Source: Heterocephalus glaber (Eukaryota; Chordata; Mammalia; Rodentia; Bathyergidae). From it: a stretch of 64,000 nucleotides of DNA. A program made the translations under genes and the position numbers. The notes below the pieces were generated by a model that was not told the origin of the DNA, did not search any database, and saw only the letters and a program-made list of their open reading frames with translations. Shown piece after piece: positions 24,332 to 36,640 of the stretch. Where the stretch lies: the NCBI RefSeq assembly GCF_000247695.1, contig NW_004624742.1:9608850-9672849 (forward strand), read 5' to 3'. Each line of letters opens with the position of its first letter. The stretch's first letter is position 1.

Positions 24332-24576
24332 CAGAGTGTTGCGAACTTTTTTTGATAGTAAACTACAGTAAGAAAAATGTTCTCTATTGTGATCCAGGAC
24401 ACAGGAACATAGGTTTATGGTTGAGGTGAAAACTTCCTAAAGCAATACCTGACTATATACAACACATTCAGACACTTTCTTTTTCTTCTAGTTCATTTAA
24501 AAAAAATAGGGCTTATGACCATTAAATTGATTTCATAGCCTACCAATGGGTCATGATCTGCAGTTTGACAAACACC
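24332..24576. mobile_element. Non-autonomous hAT-type DNA transposon, near full length
   Basis: The left end CAGAGTGTTGCGAACTTTTT and the inverse of the right end (GGTGTTTGTCAAACTG) form degenerate terminal inverted repeats of the hAT type, like 'cagtgtttttcaaact'. Inside are AAACTACAGTAAGAAAAATG and TGTGATCCAGGACAC at the left and CCAATGGGTCATGATCTGCA at the right, as in a MER5C/MER58-style consensus. The name is uncertain. The 8-bp flanks do not match, so the duplication has decayed. Confidence 0.65.
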
Positions 24577-25477
24577 AAGTCAGACCAAAGGTAACTTTAG
24601 GAATGGGCTAATAATAAGAAATGGGATCCTATAAAAGACTCTAAAAGTTCTTTAATGGAAGAAAGATGACTATTGATTTGGGTCTGTGTACCCATGTTTC
24701 ATTCTCCTTGAGAATCTAAATTGTAAAGATAAATTCTCAGCTTCAGGTGTGTTTTAAAAAATGCCCTTGCCTCATATAATAGAAGTTCCAAAAATGACAT
24801 GTTGGGTGGTACTCTGGGACACACAATTTTCTCTAGAACAAGTAATTACACCGTGGATTATCCACCTGAACTCCAAGAGACAAAGCCATGTAATAGACTA
24901 TGGTGGAAACAGGGATATCAGTTGCTTCTCCTTGGCTCTGTTCCTGATGCAAAATATCTTTGAAACACACTCGCATTCATAATCGGGAGCCTTCTGGCAA
25001 CTGATATGAAAATTCGAGTTCGAGTTCCCATTCCTCCTGGACAAGTTTCCACGGCACTCTGGTTCTCTATATAACAAACATCGGCAATGCATTACTTTTC
25101 CATAGTACTTGACAATTTGTGAAATATTTTAATGCAAATTATCTCAACCTCATAACAATCTTGTGAGGTATACTGGGGAGGTATTTTCACACATTGTATT
25201 TTTTACCCTAATGTTATTTAAGACTTAACTGATTATGATTTTCATCATAAGGAAGGATCATTTTAAAATACTGTATGCTGTTGCTTAATAATAAAAGGAA
25301 GCACAATGTTGTCAGAGCACTAGATTTGGCCTCAAAGATATAAGTTAAGATCGACGGTGTGTTAATTAGCAGGTGCACCCCATTGAGAATGTCTCCTACT
25401 CTCTAGCCTCATGTGAAGTTTTTAAGTGGAAAGACATAGATATTCTCAGAAGCAAAAGACTGATGCAGTGGCAGTAA
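24577..25477. other. Mostly unique sequence
   Basis: Nothing recognised except a short probable MIR piece near 25130-25185 (ACAATCTTGTGAGGTATACT). No gene seen. Confidence 0.4.
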
Positions 25478-25585
25478 CATGACCTTGAATGTCAGACAGA
25501 AGTGGATTCAAATTCTGGCTTTGGCACAAACTATCTGAGTTTTATATTTTCTTCATCTGTAAAACAAGCATTACAACAAAATATC
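25478..25585 (-). mobile_element. MIR SINE fragment, inverted
   Basis: GTGGATTCAAATTCTGGCTT and TTTTCTTCATCTGTAAAACA match the inverted MIR ('gggttcgaatcccagctct', 'tttcctcatctgtaaaatgg'). Confidence 0.82.
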
Positions 25586-25634
25586 ACTAGCCAATTAAAA
25601 TATCCTCTTAATTGATATACTGTATCTTCTTCCA

Positions 25635-26200
25635 ACTGCCTTTAATTTATTTTCATCATGCCAGTTTTAAATAGTAAATCTATGTCACTTTCCTACTTGA
25701 AAACTCTTCCATAGTTTCTCACTGTGTGTGAGATAGACTACAACTTTTAGCTCTGGCTTTGCCTGTATGGTCCCACAGGACCTAGTCCCTCCCTCATCCC
25801 AGCCTCACTTTGTATCCCTCTCCCTCTGTTGCAAAGGTTTAGCCAATATTGATTTTCACTGAGCTCTTTGCACCTTCAGTGTCTCACCTTTTAGAACCTG
25901 TGCACTCTGCTGGTGCTTCTGCTTGGTGATACCGCGTGATAGTCCTAACACCACCCACTCTGTTTCTATAGGTCTCAGCTAAATGCCGTAAGCTTGAAGA
26001 CGATATCCCTGACCTACTAGACCATGCTGTGGGTTCATGCTCTTGTCATTATGGGAGCCCAATCTTGGTCTTTACAGCCCTAACTAGAGATATAATTAAA
26101 TCCTACTTCTTTAATATGGCCTCCTCCCACTAGAGTTTAAATTCCAGGAGGGCAGGAACTATGACTATTTTCTTCACGGGGGTTATTGTATCTGAGGTTA
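25635..26200 (+). mobile_element. L2 LINE 3' region
   Basis: Collinear with L2: ACTTGAAAACTCTTCCATAG, AGATAGACTACAACTTTTAG, then TGCACCTTCAGTGTCTCACC, AGGTCTCAGCTAAATGCCG and AGTTTAAATTCCAGGAGGGC followed by AGGAACTATGACTATTTT. More diverged than the copy at 20.7 kb. Confidence 0.78.
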
Positions 26201-26425
26201 TGTTCTCAAGAATCAGACTCCCTTCACCTGAATTCCTCTGTCTAGGGAATGTTGGAGAAGTTCCTTCCCCATCTGTGCCTCACTTCCTTGCCATAGAGTG
26301 AGGCTATTAAGAGCATCTACTCCACAGGTTTACATAAAGATCATATGAAAAAATACATAATAAAGTGCTATAGTTCAGTGCTCAACGTGAAACAATAGAT
26401 GCTAGTTATAGGTGATAAGCATTGA
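26201..26425 (-). mobile_element. MIR SINE, inverted
   Basis: CCCCATCTGTGCCTCACTTC, then ACTCCACAGGTTTACATAAA and AAAGTGCTATAGTTCAGTGC follow the inverted MIR order. Inserted at the end of the L2 piece. Confidence 0.7.
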
Positions 26426-26557
26426 TTGAAGTGATATACAAACTAATTAATTAAATGATGCTAAAAGTGTGAAGAAACACGTGCAAAGCCTGCAATAACG
26501 GTGGACGATAAATAGTAATACCATTCTTCCTTCAGTCCTGAAACAGTCTCTTAAGGT

Positions 26558-26880
26558 AATGGTCCCCAACCTTTCTGGCACTAAGGACTGGTTTCATGGA
26601 ACACAGATTTTCCAAGACTGGGGTTCCTTGGGTTGGGGTGTGGTTCCAGGATTATTCTAGAATGCAAACCTAGATCCCTTACATGTAAAATGCACAGTAG
26701 GATTCATGCTCCTATGAGGATCTAATTCCCCTGATCTGACAGGAGATGGATGGAGCTCAGGTGCTAGTGCAAGTCATGGGGAGTGGCTGTAAACACAGAT
26801 GAATCTTAGGTGGCTTTCCTGCTGCTCACCTCCTGCTGTACAGCCTGGTTCCAAGCAAAAACATCTATCAGAATTTGTGA
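26558..26880 (-). mobile_element. hAT-Charlie remnant, MER1-like
   Basis: TGGTCCCCAACCTTTCTGGC and GGACTGGTTTCATGGAACAC at the left, ACCTAGATCCCTTACATG and CTCCTATGAGGATCTAATTC in the middle, then GGCTGTAAACACAGATGAAT and CACCTCCTGCTGTACAGCCT at the right. All are phrases of the MER1 family in inverted orientation. The left end is near the element terminus; the right terminus is lost. Confidence 0.8.
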
Positions 26881-29800
26881 CATTCCAAACTAGCTGACTG
26901 CTAAGCTGCTAACTGGTCATCTCTGAGAGACCTCATACCATGTATGAACTCTTACTACTGAGTGTAAATTCCATCAGTGGGTTGGGAAAAACGAAGGAGC
27001 CTCTGGTGAGCTGAGAGGATTTAAGATCAGGTTCCTGGTATGGCTAACCTGGGAAAGTGGTGAAGACACCTAGCATCCCTGAAATTTGGCAACCAATGTA
27101 AATGAGGTCTGAAATAGAAGTAGTAGAAAGTGCTTTGGCGCAGTAGACCTTGAAAGACTGGAAGTTGGATTCTCCTAAAGATTTTTGAAGAACAAGAAGT
27201 AGAGCTAATGGAAAGTCAATCTCTGGTAGTTCACATCAAAGGGAAAGAAAGATGCTTCTTAAGATTAAAAAGTACACCACAAAGAATGAAACCAGTTCAA
27301 CTTGGGCTGCTCGTTCCTTAACAAGATGAAAGAACAGCAAGTATATGCAGAAATGAAAAGAAAATCAGATGACTTTCATAGGTGTTAAGATGCTGTTGTG
27401 GTGGTGTGGATAGTTTCACAGCAGGAATCAGTGAGGATTTCAGCTAAAGATCATGAAAGATCATAACTCATCAAGGAAAGATAGGGAAGTTGAGGTGAAG
27501 CTGAATAATTGCCATTAGAGATCAAATATAGATAAGAGCTTAAGTAGGGAATTGGTGTTTAAATAAATAAATAATAAATGCCAGTCAAAAATATAGTAGA
27601 GGGCAAAAATAAAAGATCTTTGGTGTTGCTATCTAAGATCCAAAGAAAAGATTCACATATTCATCTCATCCCTTAGCCCAAGAGATCGGAGTGGCAGTGC
27701 ATATATTTCATGGCTTTGGATCTGGTGAAATCTGTGTGTGTTTATCGAATCTTCTTACCTGGCCATCAGCTCCTTCCCATTCCCAGAAGCCCAGGCTGGG
27801 ACTTGACTTCTCAAGCACAGGATGGCATTTGGCAGCTAGAGGGGAAGGAGTTAAAGAAGTAATGTTTATGACACAGCTGGGACCCATTAACAATTAAATT
27901 CTTGGGCAGAAACCCATCAGGAAGCTGAAGAGGAGCTGAAGAGGCTCAATGGCCTCTAGAAAGCAAAACTTAATTCAGAAATGAATGAACTGCCTTTACT
28001 ATGAGCTTTCTGAGAAACTCAAATTGCTCAACTAAGAATAATAGCAATTATTAGTTAAGAGCCTATACCATGCCTCGCTATAAATCAGGCTTCTTAATAA
28101 GAGAGACAATGAGAAAGTAATTGCTAGACCTATTCTTAACACTACATAAGTAGGGGAATGGTACTGATCTGATTTAAAAATCCTACTCAATGAAGCAACA
28201 CATAGTAACTTCAGCCATTTACTATATGCAGTTTAGTTTATTTTTGATGACAGAAGTTTGATTAGGGAGAAATATTGGTAAATACAGTACTTCAGAGTGA
28301 TGTCTTGGAAGACAGTTGCAGGGTTCCATGATTTTTCTTTACTTTCTCTGCTCCCCTCACTTTGTGATCCTATCTTATTACTTGTTTCTGTTGTTCCCTT
28401 TCCACTGTACCAGAGGCCACACTAAACATTCATGTTTTTCTAATATCCTATGATAGAACTCAATTTGCTACTATTTTATATTGGTTTTTACTATTAACCT
28501 CTGAGACTCTTTGGAAAATTATAGCCAACCCTTATTTTTACCACCACCTGTAAGTTCATATACATCAACCATACAGACACAAATTGATCACATTCAGTTT
28601 GGTATTTTATGGTATCTTTGAGTTATTCCATTGTCTAATGTATAAAGAATTACCTTTACTAAAGATTACAAGCCACCTGATGTCAGGGATATGCATCAAG
28701 ATTAATTTATATCCTCTATTCTGTTTTACATAGTACTATTTATACAACAGACTCTTTAAGGCTTGTTAAGTCCTTGCAGAACTGAACTGAGCACTTCCAT
28801 AACAAAACTGCATGGGCTGCTTTAGAAGATAATAAGCAGAAAAAGTACAAAAGAGCATGCTGATATATAAACTAGGAGGCCTGGTCAAGAAGTCTTTTCT
28901 GAATAGGGCCCTCAAGAATCAGATGAAATAAAAAGTCAAATACAAGAGTACACACCCAAAATAAATTAAACTGCTTTCATAAAAGATACACACAAGTGAG
29001 CAGTATTTTCTTACTTGATCACAATTGCTACTGGCTACTGGTTAGGACAAGACTTAACACATTCATGCAGATATAGTGAATGAGTAGATGAAATGATCAA
29101 ATATCAATGATAATTTTAATACATGGCTAGATTAATCAAAGAAAGTTTCCCAGGTAAGTTGGGAAAGATATTAATTTAATGATGAAAAAGGAAATAGTCA
29201 AAGAATGAGATTTCTTAGGCAAAAGTTATGGCATAACAAATCATGGAAAAGAAAAGGTAAGATAATTTTTTTAAAGAGGGAAGCTAAGGAACAGTAAGAT
29301 AAGGATAATCATGAGTCCCACCAACTTTTGAGCTTTGGGAAGGTAAATATAAAATGTGCTTGTGGTAGAGAATAATTTAAGTTGTTAGAATCAGAAGTTT
29401 GAGAGATCATTAGGAAGTTATAGCAACTAGGTGAAATGAACTCAAAGTCAGGCAGATATGAAACTTTGGGAAGAGGCATATATGAAAAGAGGGTCTTGTT
29501 TGGCCTGATAAAATTAGAGAGGATCATTTTGAGAGACCTATTTGAGAGATTTCTGTGATGTTAATCTCAAACTAGTAAGTCCCTTGAAGATTTAGAAGAC
29601 AGTTTACTGCCTTGATTTGGAAGGTGAAGCCATTGACCTCAAAGCCTAAGAATGTGTTACTTTGTTCTCTTAACAATAAGGAACTTTCCCACAGCTAGCA
29701 ATGTACAAACGCAAGATGCCTGGACTGAGTTGAAAGTGTTTTGGGAAAACGATGGTCCAAATGTTGATTGGCCTTGGAAACTTGTGCCAGCTTCTAGCCA

Positions 29801-30856
29801 GCCAAACAATGTCATCTGACCATCTTTCACAGCTGAGTAAGAACTGAGAAGTTCAGACAAAAGGTCCTCTGATGATTAGGTTGTGGCTGGAGTAAAAATC
29901 CAGATAAAGAGCTTTGTTTTACTAACACCAAGAATCACCCTCACCTTTCTGCTTTCTAGAATATCAACTGGAATTTAAGTAGACTTAAAGGACCATGGAG
30001 CTGTATGTAGCAACTATCAATTCATGGAAAATGGTCATGATATCCTATGAGAAGTGTAAATAATGCAGAAGCAAACCACTTCTGTAATGGCAATAACCTC
30101 AGCAGAATCCTGGACTAGAAAGAAGACATGACCATATCTCTATCAATTTTGATTCTTATTAATTTTTCTTTATGAATTTGACACACATTTTTCAAGGAAA
30201 AAAATCCACAGAACTTTTTTTTAATGCTGTAGGTAGGAATTGCCTGTGCTTTCTAATTAGACCCTATAAAAAGCCAGTTCCCACATGCATGAAAGTTCCC
30301 TTGAGTTACCAATAGCAGGCCTCCTAGGAATGCTGGGAAATTCATACAGGATCGTTGAGGCTAATCTCATGCCATCTGCTCAGCATCCTCAAAAATGCTA
30401 TTCCAGAAGGCAGTTCTTCAAACTCTTAAACATCTTTTTGACTTAACTCAGTGTGGCTGATAAAAATAAACTTTATATTTTGAATTGCAATCCCTTGCAC
30501 ACTTTCCTAAAAAACTGAACAAAGATTTATCACTCTGGAATCTCACTCATTGTCCATCTCAAAAACTATACTTTGCTCTGAGACCCCCATCTCTTCCCTT
30601 AATAACTATGTATTAGGAGACGTCGTCTTGTTAGAAAGTATGCCAAGTGGATGTCTCCCTTTGATCAGTTGTTTCGTTTCTTCAGCCTTAGTGTCAAACC
30701 AGTCTCCATTATGTGAGTGTTTAAGTCCATATCTGCCGAATAGAGAAGTTCTTGGTATCAGGGTGAGAGGAATGTCTTTAACTATTTATTATCCACTTTC
30801 TGTAAACTCACCTCAAATATAGAAGGGGACAGCTGAAATCAAAATGATGTCTTCTT
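26881..30856. other. AT-rich, repeat-poor sequence
   Basis: About 4 kb without a recognised gene or clear repeat. Small open frames (60-72 codons) on opposing strands near 27700 and 29300-29860 lack features. Parts of 28890-29560 may be very old interspersed repeat but cannot be named. Confidence 0.4.
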
Positions 30857-30937
30857 TTTTTTTGTACCGGGGATCCAACTCGGGTCCTTGCGCTTGCACA
30901 GTAGGTGGCGAAACCACTGAGCTAAATCTGCTGCCCC
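30857..30937 (-). mobile_element. ID SINE, inverted
   Basis: On the minus strand it reads as an ID element: GGGGCAGCAGATTTAGCTCA, then the central GTGCAAGCGCAAGGACCC and an A-tail. The pol III A-box (TAGCTCAGTGG) is intact. The B-box reads GAGTTGGATCC, with G replacing the C of TTCGA. Duplications AAAATGATGTCTTCTT (30841-30856) and AAAATAATGTCTTCTT (30938-30953) match at 15 of 16 bases. Confidence 0.95.
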
Positions 30938-30953
30938 AAAATAATGTCTTCTT

Positions 30954-32370
30954 AAGATTCATAGTGTTTGCTCTGAAAAGAATGTATTCTTTATCAAGGA
31001 CTGAGGAAAGTCCTTTTCCCTTTTCCTTCGGTGTATGAAATATTTATTTGTTAGACTGCTTCTGAAATAACTGTTTTCCATAGAGCTGTAGCGACCCAGA
31101 CCATCAGTGTACTGGTTAATTAAGTGTGACCTAAACCAACTTGACTTGAGCTGTGCATTAAATGCACAAAACCCATCTGAGCTGACCAGCAGCAGAAGTG
31201 GTACTCAGAGAAATTGGAAAGGATTTCTCCCAAATGCTTTCTACTTACTTACAGCACTCAAGTAATGGTTGAAGATTAGCATATGACATGACAGATTACA
31301 TTAAGTCATGTCTTTCCAGTGCTTTATGACAGCACTATCACATTAGCTTCTTAGCACTGGCACATCGAGGCATGCAAATGTTTTCAGACCCTCTTATTCA
31401 AATCTACAAGCTGACATGGCAGTCCTGATATGATTATTAGTCATTTGAGAGACTTTAATTCACGTCATCAGATAACAGGTTCTGCTAAAAGGTTAGAGAA
31501 ACTGTCTGCTTTTAATGAAGCTCTCAAAAAATCCCTCAAAAACCCTGTTACATACCAAGAGCCTGGTTTGACTTTACTGACAAGATACCTCTAAGAATGA
31601 ACTTGAGTGGAATAATTAAATAGGCCTCTAGACATTGGAAATAGTGTCTGTTTTTCAGAGAAAACCATGTTGGATGGTTGTGCTTTTCTTCTCCCTCACT
31701 GCACTCCCTCAGCCCATTCTAATTTGACTGTGGCATCTATTATAGCATGAATAACCCTTAGACACTTTTGGAGTCTGATATCCAATATGAATCTAGCAGG
31801 CATAAGGGTAACTGTTCCTAGAACATTCATTACCATTTGGGCATGCACACTGCCATAGCTCACAGTAATGGGTTAATGGTGTCTGGACAAGCATGGCATA
31901 ACTAAAGGGTGAAGTGATTGAAAATCATCAGCCTTTGTAATCCTTAGTCTGTTTGCTGTAAATCAGTTTTGTAGTCAAATGTTTTGTTTTGTAATGCAGT
32001 GATCTGCACTTAGAACCCCCCAAGAGAAACATTCTTTTCAAAATACTTTCCCATAGGTCAATAGAGTTTGGCGCCATTCAAGATCTTGTTGAATGAAGGA
32101 AGATGGCACTAGAAAATGTGCTGGCAGGATGAGCAGAGCATCAGAGAGTTCTCTACAGGTGGGAAAAGAATTTGATGAAGGAGCAAAAAGGAAAAGTAAT
32201 TTCCTTCAACCTGGAAAAATAAACACAAATGCTCTTCTCTCTCTCGCTCTTTCTTCTCTCCTCCTCTTGTTAAGGCCCCAAATAGTTAATACTGAGGAAA
32301 ACCACTGCTAGAAAGCTTAAGAGCAGACAGTAAAACCAGTGAGCTACCTCTGAAGTCTTTTTTTCTTTTT
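30954..32370. other. Repeat-free block, possible regulatory element
   Basis: Between about 31050 and 32000 no interspersed repeat is recognisable. The sequence carries an octamer ATGCAAAT (31374-31381) and homeodomain-like motifs such as GGTTAATTAAG near 31114. This is compatible with a developmental enhancer or other conserved non-coding element, but short motifs are weak evidence. Confidence 0.35.
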
Positions 32371-33422
32371 TTAAAAAAATGTTTAATGTCAACTTGTTCA
32401 GGCAGATTTTTTTCTGGAGAAAAGAAAAATACATTCATAGTTTAAGGCAGTATGACACTATATATTTACAGTTTAATTGATAGTCATTCTACTATTGAAA
32501 AGTGTCAAAATTATTTAATTCATGTTTATTTTTTTCTATGCATAAATGTTAGCATACATTATCTTAATTAAATACAAATTTAATATTATTCATATATTCT
32601 TTTTCTCTAACTTTCCTTTTCCTTTTTTTCTTCAATTTAACAGCTATTTTGGTTCTGTATATACATGTAGCTTTTCTTCTAATCTGAATTACACTCTTTC
32701 CTAAAGTAATATTGGCCAAGCAGATAAGTAAGATACTGAATATAGAGAATATAAAGGGGCATTGATAAATCGTCCTGTAAACAAGTTCTCATTTAACTAA
32801 CAACTACTCTAAAAAATGTTCTGAAATAAAACAAAGATTTCAGAAACTGTGAGATACCTAAGTCCAACTCTTCTGTTTCTCTTTCTATCATCCTTCCGTT
32901 TCTCACTTACCTTCTCCTGTGAGCAGCAACAAACAACCTGTGACCCGGCCTTGATCTACCAGACTAGGCAGAAATGCCCACCATGTATCTAACAGAAGCT
33001 GGCTCTGTGGAGAACTTCAATAGCCATCAGGAAAACACTCCTGACCTTCCCCTCATCACCCATGGCTTCCTGAGCTATCCTGAAAGACCTGGGTGGGACA
33101 TTTCAGTTGGAGTGAACTTCTGCCCCAACCTAGACACGCACTCTTCAGAGTGCTAGAAACTCTTGCTGAATGTACAGCCTGTGTCCCCTGTCACCTCTTC
33201 CATTCAGGTTGTAAAGCGGAAAAGGTGTGCATCCTTTTGTGCAGGCTGATTTGACTTTATGAAAAACCTACCTTTTCATGTTTTAAAAGCAAAAGCAGGC
33301 CTCCCTTAGTACCCTTAACTGTACTTTCCTTCTTGGTTGCTGTCTCTTCCTGCATTCCAATGCTTTCAAATACACTTAACTTTTCATCTTTCAGTTTCAG
33401 ATCGACTCCTTTTTACTTTCAA
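32371..33422. other. AT-rich sequence, no gene seen
   Basis: Low-complexity AT-rich from 32360 to 32640. A 60-codon open frame at 32974-33156 has no recognisable features. Confidence 0.45.
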
Positions 33423-33449
33423 ACACACACACACACACAGACACACACA
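33423..33449. repeat. (AC)n microsatellite
   Basis: AC repeat with one AG interruption near the middle. Confidence 0.95.
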
Positions 33450-33504
33450 ACTCACTCACATTTCTTTTCCTCTTTTCATTGTGTTTTTCTTGAAAATATC
33501 TCCT

Positions 33505-33660
33505 CTAGACTTCAAGGAGCCCAAGGACGCAAAGATAAGTGTGATAGTGGCCTGGCCTTAGTGCCTTATTCATCTTTGTGTGCCCACTTTGTATGCACAG
33601 TGCCTGACACATGGCATGAGTTCGATAAGTGCTTAGTTGCTGAATGAATGAGCAAATGGA
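33505..33660 (+). mobile_element. L2 LINE 3' end
   Basis: TTATTCATCTTTGTGTGCCC, CAGTGCCTGACACATGGCAT and GTTGCTGAATGAATGAGC match the L2 3' terminus. Confidence 0.85.
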
Positions 33661-34952
33661 AAAATAACATTGGAAACTATGATAACCAGCAGAGAGGTCT
33701 GTATTTTGATTCCAGATCTCATTCTCCTTTGTCTCTTCTAGGAACATAGTCTTTTTACACTGAGGGTTCCTTCTGCCTCCCTGTGATATTCACTTTATTT
33801 ATGTATGGATACATACAGATGAATTATGCTGACTTAATTTTAATGTTTCTTCTACATCAAACATTAGGAACTTAGTAATGTTTTCATTTTTGATTCATGA
33901 ACACTTGCCCCATGGATTTTGGGACAATTATGAGCACTGTATAACCTGCTCCTGTTAATGCTTTAATCTCTGCCTCCTTGGTGTCACAACCACTACTAGA
34001 AGCTAGATCTGTTCACGTGTGAAAACTCACCTTTGGTACAGGTACCTGAGCCTTACAGTATTTTTAAAATAAAGGACTTAACAAATGTTCTGAATATGTT
34101 CTTGGCTCATTTAACTCTTTTCTGGGCCTCAGAGACCAAATCCTGGTTCTCTGGGCTCCAAAACATATAAAGAATATATAAATAATTTTAAAATATCATT
34201 TGGCTGCCAACATTTAGCATCCCACAAAATTTGCACTGGTTTATGCCAATTTCCCAGTACAATGTTATCTCATTTCTGTTCCTCTCCATCTCAGGCTTTT
34301 AAAAGAAAACAAACATCTGCATGCATAGATCAGAGCCTGCCCATAAACACATGTTCCTATCAAAACCAATCAAACTGGAAAAAAGAAAGATCAGAATATT
34401 ATACATTTTTCTTTAGATCTGATGTCTGATTTGCATTAGATTTAACCTTATTTCTTTTAGACCCTAGGCAGTGACCCAATATTTATTTTCCTGGCTGGGC
34501 CCTGTTCTTGCCAATATTTCACTCTGGCTCCTGGAGGCTTTTACTAGAGGAGCTCAAGGCTCCTGGCTTCCCTCTTCTCTTCTGCTGCCCCTTGGAGACA
34601 CACATTTGTCACATGCATCCTTCCTTTTATCTCAGAACTAATTCTGAGCCTTTTATTTCCTCCTGTTCACTATTTCTTAATTTCTCCCTTTCTTACTGGA
34701 CTTATGGCTGAATACTTTAATTTATTCATCGTGTAATATCTTTATAACTCATTTTTTCAGTAGTTTACATTGGACCATATGCTTTCTACTGCCGTCTCCT
34801 ATTATATTGATCTGTAAAGATTCTGGGGCCAATGGTTAGAATGAAAAAAGTTGTACAAATGAAAGTTATATTGTATCCTATTTGTTCTCTTTTGAATAAA
34901 ATGTTTCAGGCTTGGCTATGTAGTATCTGATATTCTTTAATATTGCAGGACT
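33661..34952. other. Unique sequence, no gene seen
   Basis: Pyrimidine-rich around 34500-34700 with a 67-codon frame of no recognised family. Confidence 0.45.
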
Positions 34953-35033
34953 GGGCCAGGGATTTAGCTCAGTGGTGCTGCCGCCTGTCTCACAAGTGGA
35001 AGGTCCCGAGTTCGATCCCCAGTACAAAAAAAA
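34953..35033 (+). mobile_element. ID SINE
   Basis: GGGCCAGGGATTTAGCTCAG with A-box TAGCTCAGTGG (34965-34975) and B-box GAGTTCGATCC (35008-35018), ending in a short A-tail. Its middle (CTCACAAGTGGAAGGTCC) differs from the other two ID copies here, so it is from another subfamily. A short duplication ATTGCAG flanks it. Confidence 0.93.
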
Positions 35034-35041
35034 TTGCAGAA

Positions 35042-35118
35042 TTATATATATATATATACATATATATATAACCCTAATATATAAATCAAATCTAATATAT
35101 AATATTATATATATATAA
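35042..35118. repeat. (TA)n low-complexity tract
   Basis: Alternating TA runs broken by short unique bits, starting just after the ID duplication. Confidence 0.92.
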
Positions 35119-35399
35119 GCTTTTCACTCAAACTAATTTTTAAAAACTTGAACAATGACAAAGTTAACAGAGTCTTCAGATTCAATTCACTAACTGCATT
35201 TTGTAGACCACACTGATCCACAAAGCCAAAACTTCTAAAAGTCATTATAAAAAGACCTTGAGCCACATAGTAATTAGCTTGTTTTCAGAGGGCACTCTTT
35301 GTTACACTTGTCTCATCTGTTTGCACAGCTCTCATGAGCTAAAATATAGGTTGGCCCTTCTCTAACTAAGGATGATCCAAATACCAACGTGGGAATGAA

Positions 35400-35545
35400 G
35401 GCATGACACTCACCTCTCTGAGTTCTAACTTCCTTGTGCATGAAACAAACATGGCATCAATGCCTCTTCCTGGTAATGCTGTGAGGATTATGGAAGACAT
35501 GCATGTACAAACTCTATAAATAGAAGAGTATAAATTACTGATAAA
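35400..35545 (-). mobile_element. MIR SINE, inverted
   Basis: TCTGAGTTCTAACTTCCTTG, then AATGCTGTGAGGATTATGGA and GACATGCATGTACAAACTCT match the inverted MIR. Confidence 0.65.
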
Positions 35546-36004
35546 TATTATTTTAAAAGCTCAACAGAATATCCTGATAGTCTTTGTTTTTCTAGTTTCA
35601 AAGGGAATAAAGTATGTTCATTTGTATTACATAAACAAAATTTTGGCCAGGATTATTTGTGCAAAAGAAATAATATATGATATCAACTTAGGGATATCAA
35701 TCAACCAAACTATACAGTGCTATTTATAAACAAAACCTTAAAACAAAATTTGTAGCCTTTTTTATTCAACAAAATAAGCCAAACAATAAATTGTAATTTC
35801 TTAGTGGTCCTTCAAAGGCTACAACATAATAAATGCAGGGAATTTTGCATCTCCTGGTCATTTTAGGAACTGACTTTAGACCTAGTCCTTAAAATTAACT
35901 AACGTCCTTAATTCAGAGAGCATCTAGCATAAATGAACCTTAGCAAGTAGATTGGGACAACACTTTAACTAGTTCTCAGCCAGTAGCTCCTGATAATAAC
36001 TTTT

Positions 36005-36640
36005 CTATCTTCTTTCCTTTAATTTCTGTTTTGAGAAATTTAAGCAATGTGAAAAGTAGAAAAGTAACAAAACAATGGTCATATTCATATCATATAATAT
36101 CAATGACATTTGTCTAATTTGCTATTAATATTTTTAAGAAATAACCCAGATATATGGTGGCACACACCTGTAATTCAGCACTCTGCAAGTCTGAGACAGG
36201 AGGATGGAAAGTTCCAGCCCAGTCTGCAAAACTTAATGATTTAATGAGACTCTGTCTCAAAATAAAAAATTACAAAGGCTGGAATGTAGCTCAGTGTGAA
36301 GGTCCTGGGTTCAATTCTTAGTACAAAAAAGAAAAAAAATAGAAAAAAGTTTACTTTTACATAATATATTTTAAGCAAAATTTATATTACTTATATATTC
36401 ATTGAGTAATATATTACTTAACTAAGTATTGAATATTTGTTTCTCTCTTCACAGAGGCAATCATTATCACAGATTTTCTGTTACTCTTTTCTATTCATAT
36501 TTTTATAGAAATACAAAATGAAACATATATGTTTCCATAAACAATAAGCAGCACATTTGCTAGATTTTATAACAGATGTACTTTTCTGTACCCTCCCAAT
36601 TAGGAATGAGTAATTATGTAAATGAGACATAGCCAAGTTC
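36005..36640. mobile_element. Possible decayed L1 fragment hosting a B1-dID
   Basis: Flanks of the SINE at 36148 recall L1M-type phrases such as AAAGTAGAAAAGTAACAAAA on the left and AGAGGCAATCATTATCACAG on the right. Decay is heavy and the assignment is tentative. Confidence 0.35.
36148..36345 (+). mobile_element. Composite B1-dID SINE
   Basis: The head is B1/7SL-like: ATATGGTGGCACACACCTGT, then TCTGAGACAGGAGGATGG and AATGAGACTCTGTCTCAAAA. A short A-rich linker leads into an ID-like tail, GGCTGGAATGTAGCTCAGTG and TCCTGGGTTCAATTCTTAGT, then poly-A. Same build as the copy at 56059. Diverged, so not recent. Confidence 0.85.
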
